Of a stretch of DNA of 64,000 nucleotides, positions 17,567 through 26,248 are shown piece after piece (within the stretch, counting starts at the first letter, position 1; each line of letters begins with the position of its first letter). The translations under genes were made by a program, and so were the position numbers. Origin of the DNA: Burkholderia aenigmatica (lineage in GTDB: Bacteria > Pseudomonadota > Gammaproteobacteria > Burkholderiales > Burkholderiaceae); the NCBI RefSeq assembly GCF_902499175.1, contig NZ_CABVQC010000037.1, positions 22,654-86,653 of the forward strand, given 5' to 3'. The notes under the pieces were generated by a model that had not been told where the DNA came from, did not search any database, and saw only the letters and a list, made by a program, of their open reading frames with translations.

Positions 17567-18718
17567 GTGAAAAAAATTTGCGTTATTGGTGCTGGGTTTT
17601 CTGGTGCGGTCATCGCTCGTGAGCTGGCTTTGGCAGGCATGACCGTTGATATATTTGAAAGCCGTGATCATCTTGCGGGTAATTGCCATTCGGAAAGGGA
17701 TCCGGAAACCGGGGTGATGCTCCACGTTTATGGGCCCCACATTTTCCATACCAGTAACGAAAAAGTCTGGAACTATGTCCGGCAATTCGACGAATTTATG
17801 CCGTTCACAAACCGGGTAAAGGCAATAACCGGTGGCAAGGTGTATTCGTTGCCGATTAATCTCTTCACGATTAATAATTTCTTCAATAAGACTTTCTCTC
17901 CGGACGAGGCGAAGGAGTTTGTCGCCGAGCTCGGTGATAAAACTATCGAAGATCCTCAAACTTTTGAAGAGCAGGCGCTCAGGTTTGTCGGGAAAGAGCT
18001 CTACGGAGCATTCTTCAAGGGCTACACGACGAAACAGTGGGGCTTGCATCCTTCAGTTCTGCCTGCGAGCATTCTGAAAAGATTGCCGATTCGTTTCAAT
18101 TACGACGACAATTATTACGCAAGCAAATTTCAAGGGATGCCGAAGCACGGGTATACGTACATCGTCGAGAAGATGATTGATCACCCAAGCATCAAGGTGC
18201 ATCTCGGTACGAAAGTCGAAAAAGATACTCTTGAGAGCTACGATCACGTATTTTACAGCGGCCCGTTGGACGCATGGTACGGCTTCGAATACGGTCGCCT
18301 GGGCTATCGAACGCTCGATTTTGTTACCGAGCGGCACGAAGGGGACTACCAGGGAAATGCTGTAATCAACTACTGCGAAGAAAATGTGCCTTGGACGCGT
18401 ATCTCCGAGCACAAGCATTTTTCTCCGTGGGAGGAGCATGAAAAGACGGTGATTTATAAGGAGCACAGTCGGACTTGCGGTCCGGACGACGTCCCTTATT
18501 ATCCTGTCCGCCTGGTCGACGATAAGGAATTGCTGAATCGCTATGTCGCGTTGGCGCGAAAGGAAGAAAATACGACCTTCGTCGGGAGATTGGGCACCTA
18601 TCGCTACCTGGATATGCACGTAACGATTGGAGAGGCGCTTGATGTCGCGGAGCAGTATCTGTCCGCGGTTAAATCGGGAGTTCCGATGTCGCCTTTTGTA
18701 GTCGACCCGCTCGCGTAA
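17567..18718 (+). CDS. glf: UDP-galactopyranose mutase
   Basis: An FAD enzyme of 383 residues that interconverts UDP-galactopyranose and UDP-galactofuranose in the cytoplasm. It has the N-terminal dinucleotide-binding motif IGAGFSGAVIARELA (from residue 7), the family motif MLHVYGPHIFHTSNEKVW, the substrate-lid region, and the C-terminal RLGTYRYLDMHVTIGEAL. Length and ends are normal. The start is GTG at 17567. Its presence says the capsule probably contains galactofuranose, and the convergent gene next door looks like the matching transferase. It lies 83 bp after the large glycosyltransferase. Confidence 0.96.
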   Translation: MKKICVIGAGFSGAVIARELALAGMTVDIFESRDHLAGNCHSERDPETGVMLHVYGPHIFHTSNEKVWNYVRQFDEFMPFTNRVKAITGGKVYSLPINLFTINNFFNKTFSPDEAKEFVAELGDKTIEDPQTFEEQALRFVGKELYGAFFKGYTTKQWGLHPSVLPASILKRLPIRFNYDDNYYASKFQGMPKHGYTYIVEKMIDHPSIKVHLGTKVEKDTLESYDHVFYSGPLDAWYGFEYGRLGYRTLDFVTERHEGDYQGNAVINYCEENVPWTRISEHKHFSPWEEHEKTVIYKEHSRTCGPDDVPYYPVRLVDDKELLNRYVALARKEENTTFVGRLGTYRYLDMHVTIGEALDVAEQYLSAVKSGVPMSPFVVDPLA

Positions 18719-18732
18719 CCCATCATTCCAGT

Positions 18733-18762
18733 CGCCCTGTAAATTTGGAAATTTACAGGGCG
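18733..18762. terminator. Perfect 14-bp inverted repeat between convergent genes
   Basis: CGCCCTGTAAATTT, then GG, then AAATTTACAGGGCG: a perfect 14-bp stem with a 2-base centre (so an effective loop of a few bases) in the 48-bp gap between glf (+) and the next gene (-). It has no clear T-run on either strand, so it is a likely but atypical bidirectional terminator or RNA 3'-end stabiliser. Confidence 0.6.
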
Positions 18763-18766
18763 GGAA

Positions 18767-19759
18767 CTAGCACGACGAACTGTTTTCTTTGCGATTGGGG
18801 CGTCGTGCTTGATCGGGATATTCGACAGATGGTCGAAAGAACAAGCTCGCCAAAGATGCGCGCGTGTTTGTTGAAATGGCAGACAATCTCGAGTTGCTGC
18901 GTTTGGATGCTATTTTCACATTATAAATAAAAATACTTTCAGCGAGATCTAGCAGGTACGGTCGCCATCCTTTTGAAATTCTCTTTCTGAAAAGATTATT
19001 TCTTATTCCGTAATAGTGCTTTCTGAATTTCTCGGGCGGGGCGCGAAGTAGATCGTCGCTCTCGTTTTTATCCGTCAGGTGCGTAACGACGCTCTTGAAT
19101 GCGTAAATTCCAAGCATTTCCCCATTCGTAATTCTCTCGGTGTATTCTATATCGTCGCCCCAAATGAACATTTCTTTAAATGGGAGGCCGAATTTTAGAA
19201 CTGCATCTCTGGAGATGAGGGCCGAAACGAACGAGCAAGAGCGTACCAGTAGGCCATTGTGTTCAAGAAGCTTATTGAATGGTTGGCCCGATGAATGTAG
19301 CCGAATCCCTGGAAGATTCATTTCATGTGGGCTATCGTCCTTCCAAACCACATGACTGCAGACGAATCCGATATCGTTGATCGGACCGATGGCGATTTTC
19401 ATTAGCTCGGAAAGGGCGGCCGGATGGGCTACGCAGTCGTCGTCGAGAAGCCAAAGCCAGTCGTAACCATCCTCGATTGCCTGTCGCATTCCGCGATGAA
19501 ATCCTCCCGCCCCACCTTCATTGTGAGTTGAATTTATTATTTTGAAGCGAGGATCGGAATTGTACCCGCTGCTGGCCAGGTACTCTGCAGTGCCATCGGT
19601 GCTGGCGTTGTTAACGATATAGAGCGAATCAACTTGCTTAATTTGACTTTCGAGCGAATTGATAGCGAGCTTCAAATAGTCGCATCTATTGTACGTCACA
19701 AGGATCGCTGCCGTGCGCGGCTTAGGAAGAGAACTGATCCCGCGGGTTTCTGTATGCAT
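18767..19759 (-). CDS. GT2 glycosyltransferase, GlfT1-like (putative galactofuranosyltransferase)
   Basis: A 330-residue GT-A fold enzyme. Family motifs are AILVTYNRCDYL (residue 18 on), IVNNASTDGT, NEGGAGGFHRGM, the metal-binding LLDDD (acidic residues 106-108) and WGDDIEY at 200-206 for the acceptor base. GGAGGFHRGM together with a late W-x-D-D pattern is typical of the galactofuranosyltransferase branch of GT2. The convergent neighbour is glf, which supports UDP-galactofuranose as donor; this is an inference. The start overlaps the preceding gene by 38 bases, and no later in-frame ATG keeps the first strand. Confidence 0.8.
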   Translation of the reverse strand: MHTETRGISSLPKPRTAAILVTYNRCDYLKLAINSLESQIKQVDSLYIVNNASTDGTAEYLASSGYNSDPRFKIINSTHNEGGAGGFHRGMRQAIEDGYDWLWLLDDDCVAHPAALSELMKIAIGPINDIGFVCSHVVWKDDSPHEMNLPGIRLHSSGQPFNKLLEHNGLLVRSCSFVSALISRDAVLKFGLPFKEMFIWGDDIEYTERITNGEMLGIYAFKSVVTHLTDKNESDDLLRAPPEKFRKHYYGIRNNLFRKRISKGWRPYLLDLAESIFIYNVKIASKRSNSRLSAISTNTRASLASLFFRPSVEYPDQARRPNRKENSSSC

Positions 19760-20693
19760 CTCGAATTCGTCTGTAAAATTTGACCTGCTTATGCCACCAT
19801 TTTTTATAAATATAGATGTTTTTGTCTAGGACTGAGGATTTCTTGAGGGCAGCATTATAAGACAAAACGATTGACAGCAGTGGCTCTTGTGCCTCGAATG
19901 CGGGAAGGTGAGTCGAAAAAGATTCCGGTCGTTCCGGATCAAATCCACTGAAATGAATAAAAATAAGCTCGCGCCCGTTGGCTGTAAGTTGCCCTTGTGT
20001 GAGATCGATATGTCGCTCGTGTAAGTTCCAATATCCTACGTTCATGCCTGGGTGGCGAGAGATTTTGCAACTCGGATATAGTGCCGGGACGAGATCGAGC
20101 CAGCGTTGATCGCCGCACATCCCCTTATCCGGATCATTTCTACCGTATCTGATTACCTGACTCGCCCACCAATCAAGGAACGAAATACCCTGAGTGCCTC
20201 GCCGAACTCCGATGAATCCGGCGTTGAAAACGCCGCCACGGAGTAGGCTAAGCGCCTTGACTCCAAATGGCGTTTGGTGATTGAACGGTTCGAGGTAATG
20301 CGGCGTGAGCAATATATCCGAATCGCAAAAATCGGTAAAAATATCAGCGATTTTTCCTGTAAACCATATGTCGGTGTCGAAATATAGCGCCGATTCGTAT
20401 TTCTCCAATATTTTCTTAAACATTACCGGTTTGAGTGACCAGCAGAGTTCGGCAGGAGTGTATTGAGTTGAAAGCTTCTCTATAAATTGAGGTGGGGTTA
20501 CGCTTTCTGCGCGAATGATCTTGTCGCAGAATGACTCGTCAAGCGAAAAATCAGCGGGTGCGCCGACTACAAATAAATATCTGTCGATGTTGCTTCTGTT
20601 TTGAGGATCTGCATCGTTCAGGCTGTTGAAAAATACGGATGCTTGCCCGATGTGACTAGGTGTGCAGATCGAAAAAATAGCGCTGTTGGCCAT
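19722..20693 (-). CDS. GT8-like glycosyltransferase (GT-A fold)
   Basis: A 323-residue protein with the layout of nucleotide-diphospho-sugar transferases related to GT8: N-terminal SICTPSHIGQASVFFNSL, the D-x-D metal site in YFDTDIWF (residues 104-111), FNAGFIGVRRG, GDQRWLDLVPAL and a C-terminal His in HFSGFDPERP. It would use a UDP-sugar and retain anomeric configuration if it behaves like GT8; the substrate is unknown. It overlaps the next gene and probably forms a two-gene leftward unit with it. Confidence 0.75.
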   Translation of the reverse strand: MANSAIFSICTPSHIGQASVFFNSLNDADPQNRSNIDRYLFVVGAPADFSLDESFCDKIIRAESVTPPQFIEKLSTQYTPAELCWSLKPVMFKKILEKYESALYFDTDIWFTGKIADIFTDFCDSDILLTPHYLEPFNHQTPFGVKALSLLRGGVFNAGFIGVRRGTQGISFLDWWASQVIRYGRNDPDKGMCGDQRWLDLVPALYPSCKISRHPGMNVGYWNLHERHIDLTQGQLTANGRELIFIHFSGFDPERPESFSTHLPAFEAQEPLLSIVLSYNAALKKSSVLDKNIYIYKKWWHKQVKFYRRIRDAYRNPRDQFSS

Positions 20694-21679
20694 TGAGGTG
20701 GGTTCTCTTCACGAAGCGTTACTGCAATAGGATCGCATGTCCGAGGGCATCAAATTTCCGAATGATGGCTTGCGCGGGCATCGCCTCTATCGCGTCCGGA
20801 TCATCCGGATAAGCGGATGTGCCGCACTCAAGGGGAATTGCCGTTTGCTTTTCATATCAGTCAAGTTCCGATTGTGATGGGCAGCGCGCGGCAGGAACTC
20901 TACGAGCTGATCTCAGAAGCAATATCTTCCCGGGACGTCGTGCAAGATCAATTTCCATCTCTTGGGCCATACCAATGCCGAATGTCAGAGTATAGATCAT
21001 CTCGGTTGCAGGTTCGCGGTTTCTGTACTGTCCATTCTTCAGAGCGCTGTTAGAACCGGAAGGCACATCTGTCGTCTGTGCGTGCTTCGGAAAGGGCGCT
21101 TGAAATACCTTGAGCTGCCGAGATAATCGCTTTCGTTCGAAAATACGTGCAGATTATCTGATTGCGTCGGAACGAGTGTATCTAAAGATCACGAAAGAAA
21201 TTTGATACGGTTATCGGGTTCGTCTAGATGTGGAATTACCCGAAGCAATCTTGATCCTCTCGAGGGCTCGAGAACTATGCAATGAACAGGATTTCTCTCG
21301 TAGCCGGCGCAGCCGACTCATGCGGTCTGAGGGCCGCGCTTGCTACCCGTTTGGGACGCACCCACACGGCCCGGATTGCGGAAGCAGCAGCCGGATTCGA
21401 CCCGAAATCCCGAAGCACCGATGTCGATGCAAATTTGGCTCTTCGGTCGAAGTGATCAACATTCCGATGGCGGATCGATTGACCTTTCCAAGCTTGTCGG
21501 CGCCGGGCAGTGGGTCCGGCGCCGCATCAGCATTTCGTGCGCGTCATGGTCAACGAGGCCGTCTTCGGATGTCAGCAAGATCAGCGAACGGCGGAGCGGT
21601 ACCCCAAGTGATATCCGCTCCGATATTCGTATTGCACTATCTTTCCAGACGCACGAAACGAGCCAATTTTCGTTGAAAT
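20694..21679. other. Gene-free stretch in the variable region
   Basis: About 1.0 kb between two leftward genes. Open frames of up to 148 codons exist on the plus strand (for example 21230-21676), but they have unnatural composition, no domain I recognise and no good ribosome binding site. No insertion sequence, tRNA or long repeat is evident. It may be decayed coding DNA or a long leader for the leftward glycosyltransferase pair. Confidence 0.45.
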
Positions 21680-23494
21680 TTAGCGTACTTCTCTAAGTGA
21701 CATTTTTGAAATTTGAATCTCTCCGCTTGGAGCAGAGCAGCGGAATGTGAAACATGCGTTGTCACGTGGGAATGCAGGGTAAACAAAATCAAATGATATC
21801 GGAGCCCATATCAGCGGAACAAAATTTTCCATATATATGCCGCCGCCGTTTGGAATAATATTCCCAAATGAATACTCGAGGCGGAGCATCTTCAGATCAT
21901 TTGTAGCTGAAGTGATGGGGGTGGTGCCTTTGTAAGTCGATCGATCGATAAATTCTCTATTTTCACCGATGGTAGGATCGATTTTATCGGGGTCGACAAA
22001 GGCTGGGGGGAAGCAGCGGGCCCAGACCGTCAAACGATAGCGGCGCTCCACCACCGGCCGCTGCAATCGGACTGATTGACCAAGGGCCGTGCCAATATCC
22101 AGACGATAGGCCGAATGACCATCGGTTCCGTCCGGGGCCAAGGGCAAATTGACTGCATCAATCGGCTGGATGCGTTCGATTTCCCCCGCGATCGACCAGC
22201 CATCAGTCAGATCAAGGCCCGGATTCACCAGCATTTCTCCACCAAACTCCCGGAATACAGGTTTGGCCGGGAGGGATGGCTTACCCAGGCTGCCTCGGTA
22301 CGAGATTTTGACATCCATTAACTTCCAGGGCGAAGGGCTTTCGATAAGCAAAGAAATGCTGTCATTGCACATGGCATGAGGCAATTCTTTCTTCGAAATA
22401 TAGATCGGCTCATTTGAAACTCCGATCTCCCTCCATGCACCGTTAACTACCCCGCGTCCTGATTGATACTTTTCCTGGTTGGAAATGAATGAGCCGGCGT
22501 CGAGGTGGTCGTGAACAAAAATTCTGACGCCTTGCTCGAAAGTGCTAACTTCGATTTTAACTTCATCTAATGTTCTCGGTGTGCCGGGTAGGGTTGCCTC
22601 TATCAGGCCGACATTGGGGAACAAAAGAGATTGCTTACTTTCAAGCAGAAAATATTCGTCTGTCTTTCTCGAGTTGTCACCCACCGACATGTTATCTACA
22701 CAATCGTAATCTCTCTGTTTCGATCGGTGCAGATGGCTGTGAGTGATTGATATCTCTTTCCACTTGTTCAGCAGGTCGAAGTTGTCGAGATTAATTAGAT
22801 CTTCGATCTGATAGGTCGTAGTTTGATGACGAGGCCGGTAGAGTTTCAACGACCGGTCCGGTGCCGGCAAGCTGTTGAGTGCGGATGCGATGTTGAACCA
22901 CAATATCCCATTGGATCGTGTGCCGGTATGAATTTCGTTGGCGCCAAAGAATGGGCTTGGCGTCAATTCTCCAATTTGCTGGTTGTGCGTCATGGAGTCG
23001 ACGAACATCACGTTATGTTTGTCCGCGATGTATCGAAGTGCTGAGTACTCTGTCGCACTGCCGCGAAATTCCGTGGCGAGGATGGGTTCGATGCCAAAGC
23101 AGCGGACGGTGCGAATTAAACGCTCAATGGCGAATTGCCAGTGTCGCATGCCAGCCGCTCGCATCCACTCGTCATTGTCTCTGCTAATGACTACAGCGAA
23201 TTTCGCGTTAAAATCGCTGAATCTCTTCCCGTCAAAATAAGGCTCGTCATCGATGATTCGTTTCATCATCGTCAAGCAGTCGTTTCCGGCGACGGAGAAA
23301 TTCTTAACCTGATATTTCGTTAAGGAGGAAAGCAGGCTAATGGCGGATTTGTCTCGCAGGGAGAAATAGCCATCCATGTGGCTGTCGCCGATCACAACGA
23401 TGGCGTCACTATTTTCAATGGTGACGCTTTCCCAGTTCTGCTGCGCCTCTTCTGCTACTTCACTTGCCTGCTTTTTCTTCAAAAAAGCAATCAT
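21680..23494 (-). CDS. SGNH/GDSL-like protein with C-terminal beta-rich region
   Basis: A 604-residue protein of unknown role. Near the N-terminus VVIGDSHMDGYF (G36-D37-S38) looks like block I of SGNH hydrolases. NEIHTGTRS may represent the C-terminal block with the catalytic His, but the usual Asp three residues before it is Asn. The last 350 residues look beta-rich and carbohydrate-binding-like (NPGLDLTDGWSIAG; YRLTVWARCFPP). No signal peptide or membrane helix is visible, so it probably acts in the cytoplasm, perhaps adding or removing an acyl or other ester on capsule intermediates. It lies 24 bp after the next leftward gene and is probably co-transcribed with it. Codon use is AT-rich. 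Confidence 0.6.
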   Translation of the reverse strand: MIAFLKKKQASEVAEEAQQNWESVTIENSDAIVVIGDSHMDGYFSLRDKSAISLLSSLTKYQVKNFSVAGNDCLTMMKRIIDDEPYFDGKRFSDFNAKFAVVISRDNDEWMRAAGMRHWQFAIERLIRTVRCFGIEPILATEFRGSATEYSALRYIADKHNVMFVDSMTHNQQIGELTPSPFFGANEIHTGTRSNGILWFNIASALNSLPAPDRSLKLYRPRHQTTTYQIEDLINLDNFDLLNKWKEISITHSHLHRSKQRDYDCVDNMSVGDNSRKTDEYFLLESKQSLLFPNVGLIEATLPGTPRTLDEVKIEVSTFEQGVRIFVHDHLDAGSFISNQEKYQSGRGVVNGAWREIGVSNEPIYISKKELPHAMCNDSISLLIESPSPWKLMDVKISYRGSLGKPSLPAKPVFREFGGEMLVNPGLDLTDGWSIAGEIERIQPIDAVNLPLAPDGTDGHSAYRLDIGTALGQSVRLQRPVVERRYRLTVWARCFPPAFVDPDKIDPTIGENREFIDRSTYKGTTPITSATNDLKMLRLEYSFGNIIPNGGGIYMENFVPLIWAPISFDFVYPAFPRDNACFTFRCSAPSGEIQISKMSLREVR

Positions 23495-23518
23495 TCCATC
23501 ACCTATCTAATGCGCGAA

Positions 23519-24556
23519 TTAGTATATATAGTCGAGATTGAGCTTTTCCCCGCCCAGCTCTTCTAAAATTCCATTTGATATTACGTCGAGATTAAATAGC
23601 GTCATGCAGCCGTCGAAGTGGTTCATTCCGAGTTTGTGTGGAAAGGCATTCACTTGCTTCAGGCCGGTCAGCATTTCAGCATAATACTGCTCCGCAGCAT
23701 TGAGGCTATCGTAAAATATTTTATGCTTTAAGTTTGCTCGATCGTCGCGATTTAGAATGATATTTCTTATATCGGTTTCGTCGTGGGAGCGTGCGTCATA
23801 ACAGTCATCCGATATGATCGCGGGCAAATTCTCCTTGATGCTTTCCCGGAGGAATTTTCGATGTTCTGGTGCGTGACCTGTTTGTGGATTAATGGCCAGG
23901 CTGACAAAGTTAACAGCCGGGTGTAGTTCGGATAGCTTCTCGGAATAGAATATCCCGGCATAGCCTCCCGAGCTCATTCCGCACATGAATACGTGCTTGT
24001 ATTTTCCGCTGTTTATTAGGCCGGTTATTGAGTCTAGTATGTATTGGACGTCGTAGAGATACCAGTGGGCGGGGCCGCTTTCTGAAAATCGGACGAAATC
24101 CATGCTGAGGGCAATTGGGAGGCCAAAAAATTCCCATCTTGTTCCTCCGGGACCTCTCGACCCAAAAGAGCAACCTGCAGAGTTAAATATAACTAGAAGC
24201 GCTTCGGACTCGAAATTCTTCCCGATTTCGATGTTGATTTTACTGACGAGATGGTTCCAGTGGCCGGCCGTCAGTGGCTCAAGAATGCGGATCGATCGAC
24301 TCTTTTTCTCAAGCGAAAATCCGCTTCCATACATCTGCCACCGTTCAGGGGATTCGAATATGATCGAATCGAATTTGGTGCAGTTTTTTCCTTCTTTGTC
24401 AAAAAACAGGAGCGCGCCGTCTTCGGTTTTCCACGAAATTTCGTCGAGTCCGCCTTCAATTTCGCCGCTGCTTCGAAGTATCAGATTGCTTTTTGAAATG
24501 CTGCCGTCGCCCAACTTAAATCGAAGCGGATTATCGATTATGCTTTTGATGTCCAT
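23519..24556 (-). CDS. Alpha/beta hydrolase of polysaccharide loci
   Basis: A 345-residue protein. The N-terminal 70 residues have a beta-strand pattern seen in capsule-locus proteins (LILRSSGEIEGGLDEISW, then KFDSIIF). The rest is an alpha/beta hydrolase: the nucleophile elbow is GMSSGG at residues 193-198 (Ser195), with a late candidate His in LGMNHFDGC. The ATG at 24556 is chosen over GTG at 24562 because AGAGG sits 7 bases before it. The function is probably esterase or acyltransferase on the polysaccharide; the substrate is unknown. It is the first gene of a leftward pair with the SGNH-like gene. Confidence 0.65.
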   Translation of the reverse strand: MDIKSIIDNPLRFKLGDGSISKSNLILRSSGEIEGGLDEISWKTEDGALLFFDKEGKNCTKFDSIIFESPERWQMYGSGFSLEKKSRSIRILEPLTAGHWNHLVSKINIEIGKNFESEALLVIFNSAGCSFGSRGPGGTRWEFFGLPIALSMDFVRFSESGPAHWYLYDVQYILDSITGLINSGKYKHVFMCGMSSGGYAGIFYSEKLSELHPAVNFVSLAINPQTGHAPEHRKFLRESIKENLPAIISDDCYDARSHDETDIRNIILNRDDRANLKHKIFYDSLNAAEQYYAEMLTGLKQVNAFPHKLGMNHFDGCMTLFNLDVISNGILEELGGEKLNLDYIY

Positions 24557-26248
24557 TTGCACGCCTCTTTGTTAATTCCGCTTGTAAATAAATTCCAAAA
24601 TATGTCTCCGTCTTTCTGCCTGGAGTGGATTGATGGCGCTATAAATATTCTATCCTCTGTCGATACCCGGCTCAATGATGGGAGCACTGTAGCGCGAGCC
24701 CTCAATTCTCCGGGGGCAAATGTCATCCGAAGCGCGCCGGCGATGGAAGTGGGGTCATGCCGAGAGGGCGCCCGATCGTTGTGGCCTGATGTCGGGGAGA
24801 GGGGCACTCATGCTGAGGTTTTCATCAAGTGGCGTTGCATGCGTCAACTCCGGATTCTCAAGTGCGGCTGCCGTTCTGCTGGGGGCGCCGTCCATGTTGT
24901 CAACGCCCATCACTTGCTCGCGGCCATATGCTTCTACCAAGTTGTCGGCCGAGCGGGATCCTGACGTCCAGAGTACGCGCCGCTCAGCCGCGGTCAGCGG
25001 CTTTCGGCTGTAGGCGTCGTCAGGTCGATAGGCGATCTTCACCGTTGAAGCTGTCGATTGCTGTTCGGGGAGCGACAGGTCGTTGAGGCATTGCGTCTGG
25101 ACGGCCGGGACGAGGATTTCCCGAGCATGCTGACGGGAGCAACGGCGCTCGAACCAAGACGCCTTTCGTCTTCGTGATAGACCGCCCGCGCGGCGGTTCG
25201 ACGCGATGTCGACGGTCTGGTGTGTCGCCTTGGCCATAAGATGAGATTCCGTGTGCTGCGAAATTTGATGCGTGCGCTATTTTAACCGGACGGCTCCTGA
25301 GCAAGAGACTTGTGACGCACGAGGTTGAAGGGTGCGCATCACGGAATCTTGCACTGAGTCCGTGCATGTCGTCCATGCATCGAATATGTGCGCGGCTTGG
25401 CGGTGCCGGCTCGATACGAGCGGAATCGACCTCTCGCAAGTTGAGGGCGCGCGGAGCAAGCCTCCGATCGCGCTGGCGTACCGTTTTCAGCTCGGGTTGC
25501 TCCTTCTGAGGATTCTCGGCCGTTGCTGTCGCCGAAGTCGGTCCGCCAAAGGAAGTTGCCGCCAGTCACGGCCCAAAGCGGCGCCGATCACGCTATCAAT
25601 TGACCGTGTTCATTGCTCAACGATTGGCTTATCGGGCCGGGGAAGACCGATCCAGGCGCGTTGATGCGATCGGTATCGTGTACGGTGGCGACAGAGCTGG
25701 AGTCACCGAGAGTTGTCACCCTATGAGCAAGTCAGGCGAGCATCGTAAGAACGATGTCGCTGAAGCGGTTGTACCGTCGACCAGACCGAGAGTATCGCGA
25801 CGTGCAATCTCTGATCCGGGAGATGAGCGCCTGTTGCGGCCGACAGCTAGCGCCACACTCGTCAGGGTTCGGTGAGCCGTAACCGTGCGCGTGGCTATCT
25901 CCTCGAGTTCGACACGGTATAGCTGCAAAAACTGGGCAAAGTGGTCGGGCAACGTCTTAGTCAAGATCAGTGGTTTCGAGAGCATGCCGCTGGGTGTCAC
26001 ATCGTAATATCGCGAATTCCAGTTCGGCTTCGAATTGGGAAAAACGCCAATCTTTATCGTAATTTCTCTTCAAGGTTAGAATCCGATGGCGTAGAGGGTG
26101 ACGATGGAAAAGATGCACAAGTTCGACGCGAGAATGGTGAAGGGGGAGGGAGGCTTGGTCGTCGTCGGTGATCCAGGCGTCGAGACAGATGTTCAGCGGC
26201 GTGGATTGTTTTTAGTAAAATTAAGAAAATTTGACAAATCTATTGATC
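24557..26248. other. Long gene-free stretch in the variable region
   Basis: About 1.7 kb between divergent genes. The largest open frame is 160 codons on the minus strand (24755-25237), with no recognisable domain and a poor ribosome binding site. A 74-codon frame at 26104-26325 overlaps the start of the next gene in another phase. No insertion sequence or RNA gene could be identified. The stretch alternates GC-rich and AT-rich patches, as expected of decayed sequence from more than one source. Confidence 0.45.

Noticed and set aside
24755..25237. 160-codon minus-strand frame in the long gene-free stretch
   Set aside because: No recognisable domain, weak ribosome binding site and unnatural amino-acid composition; kept as unassigned sequence.
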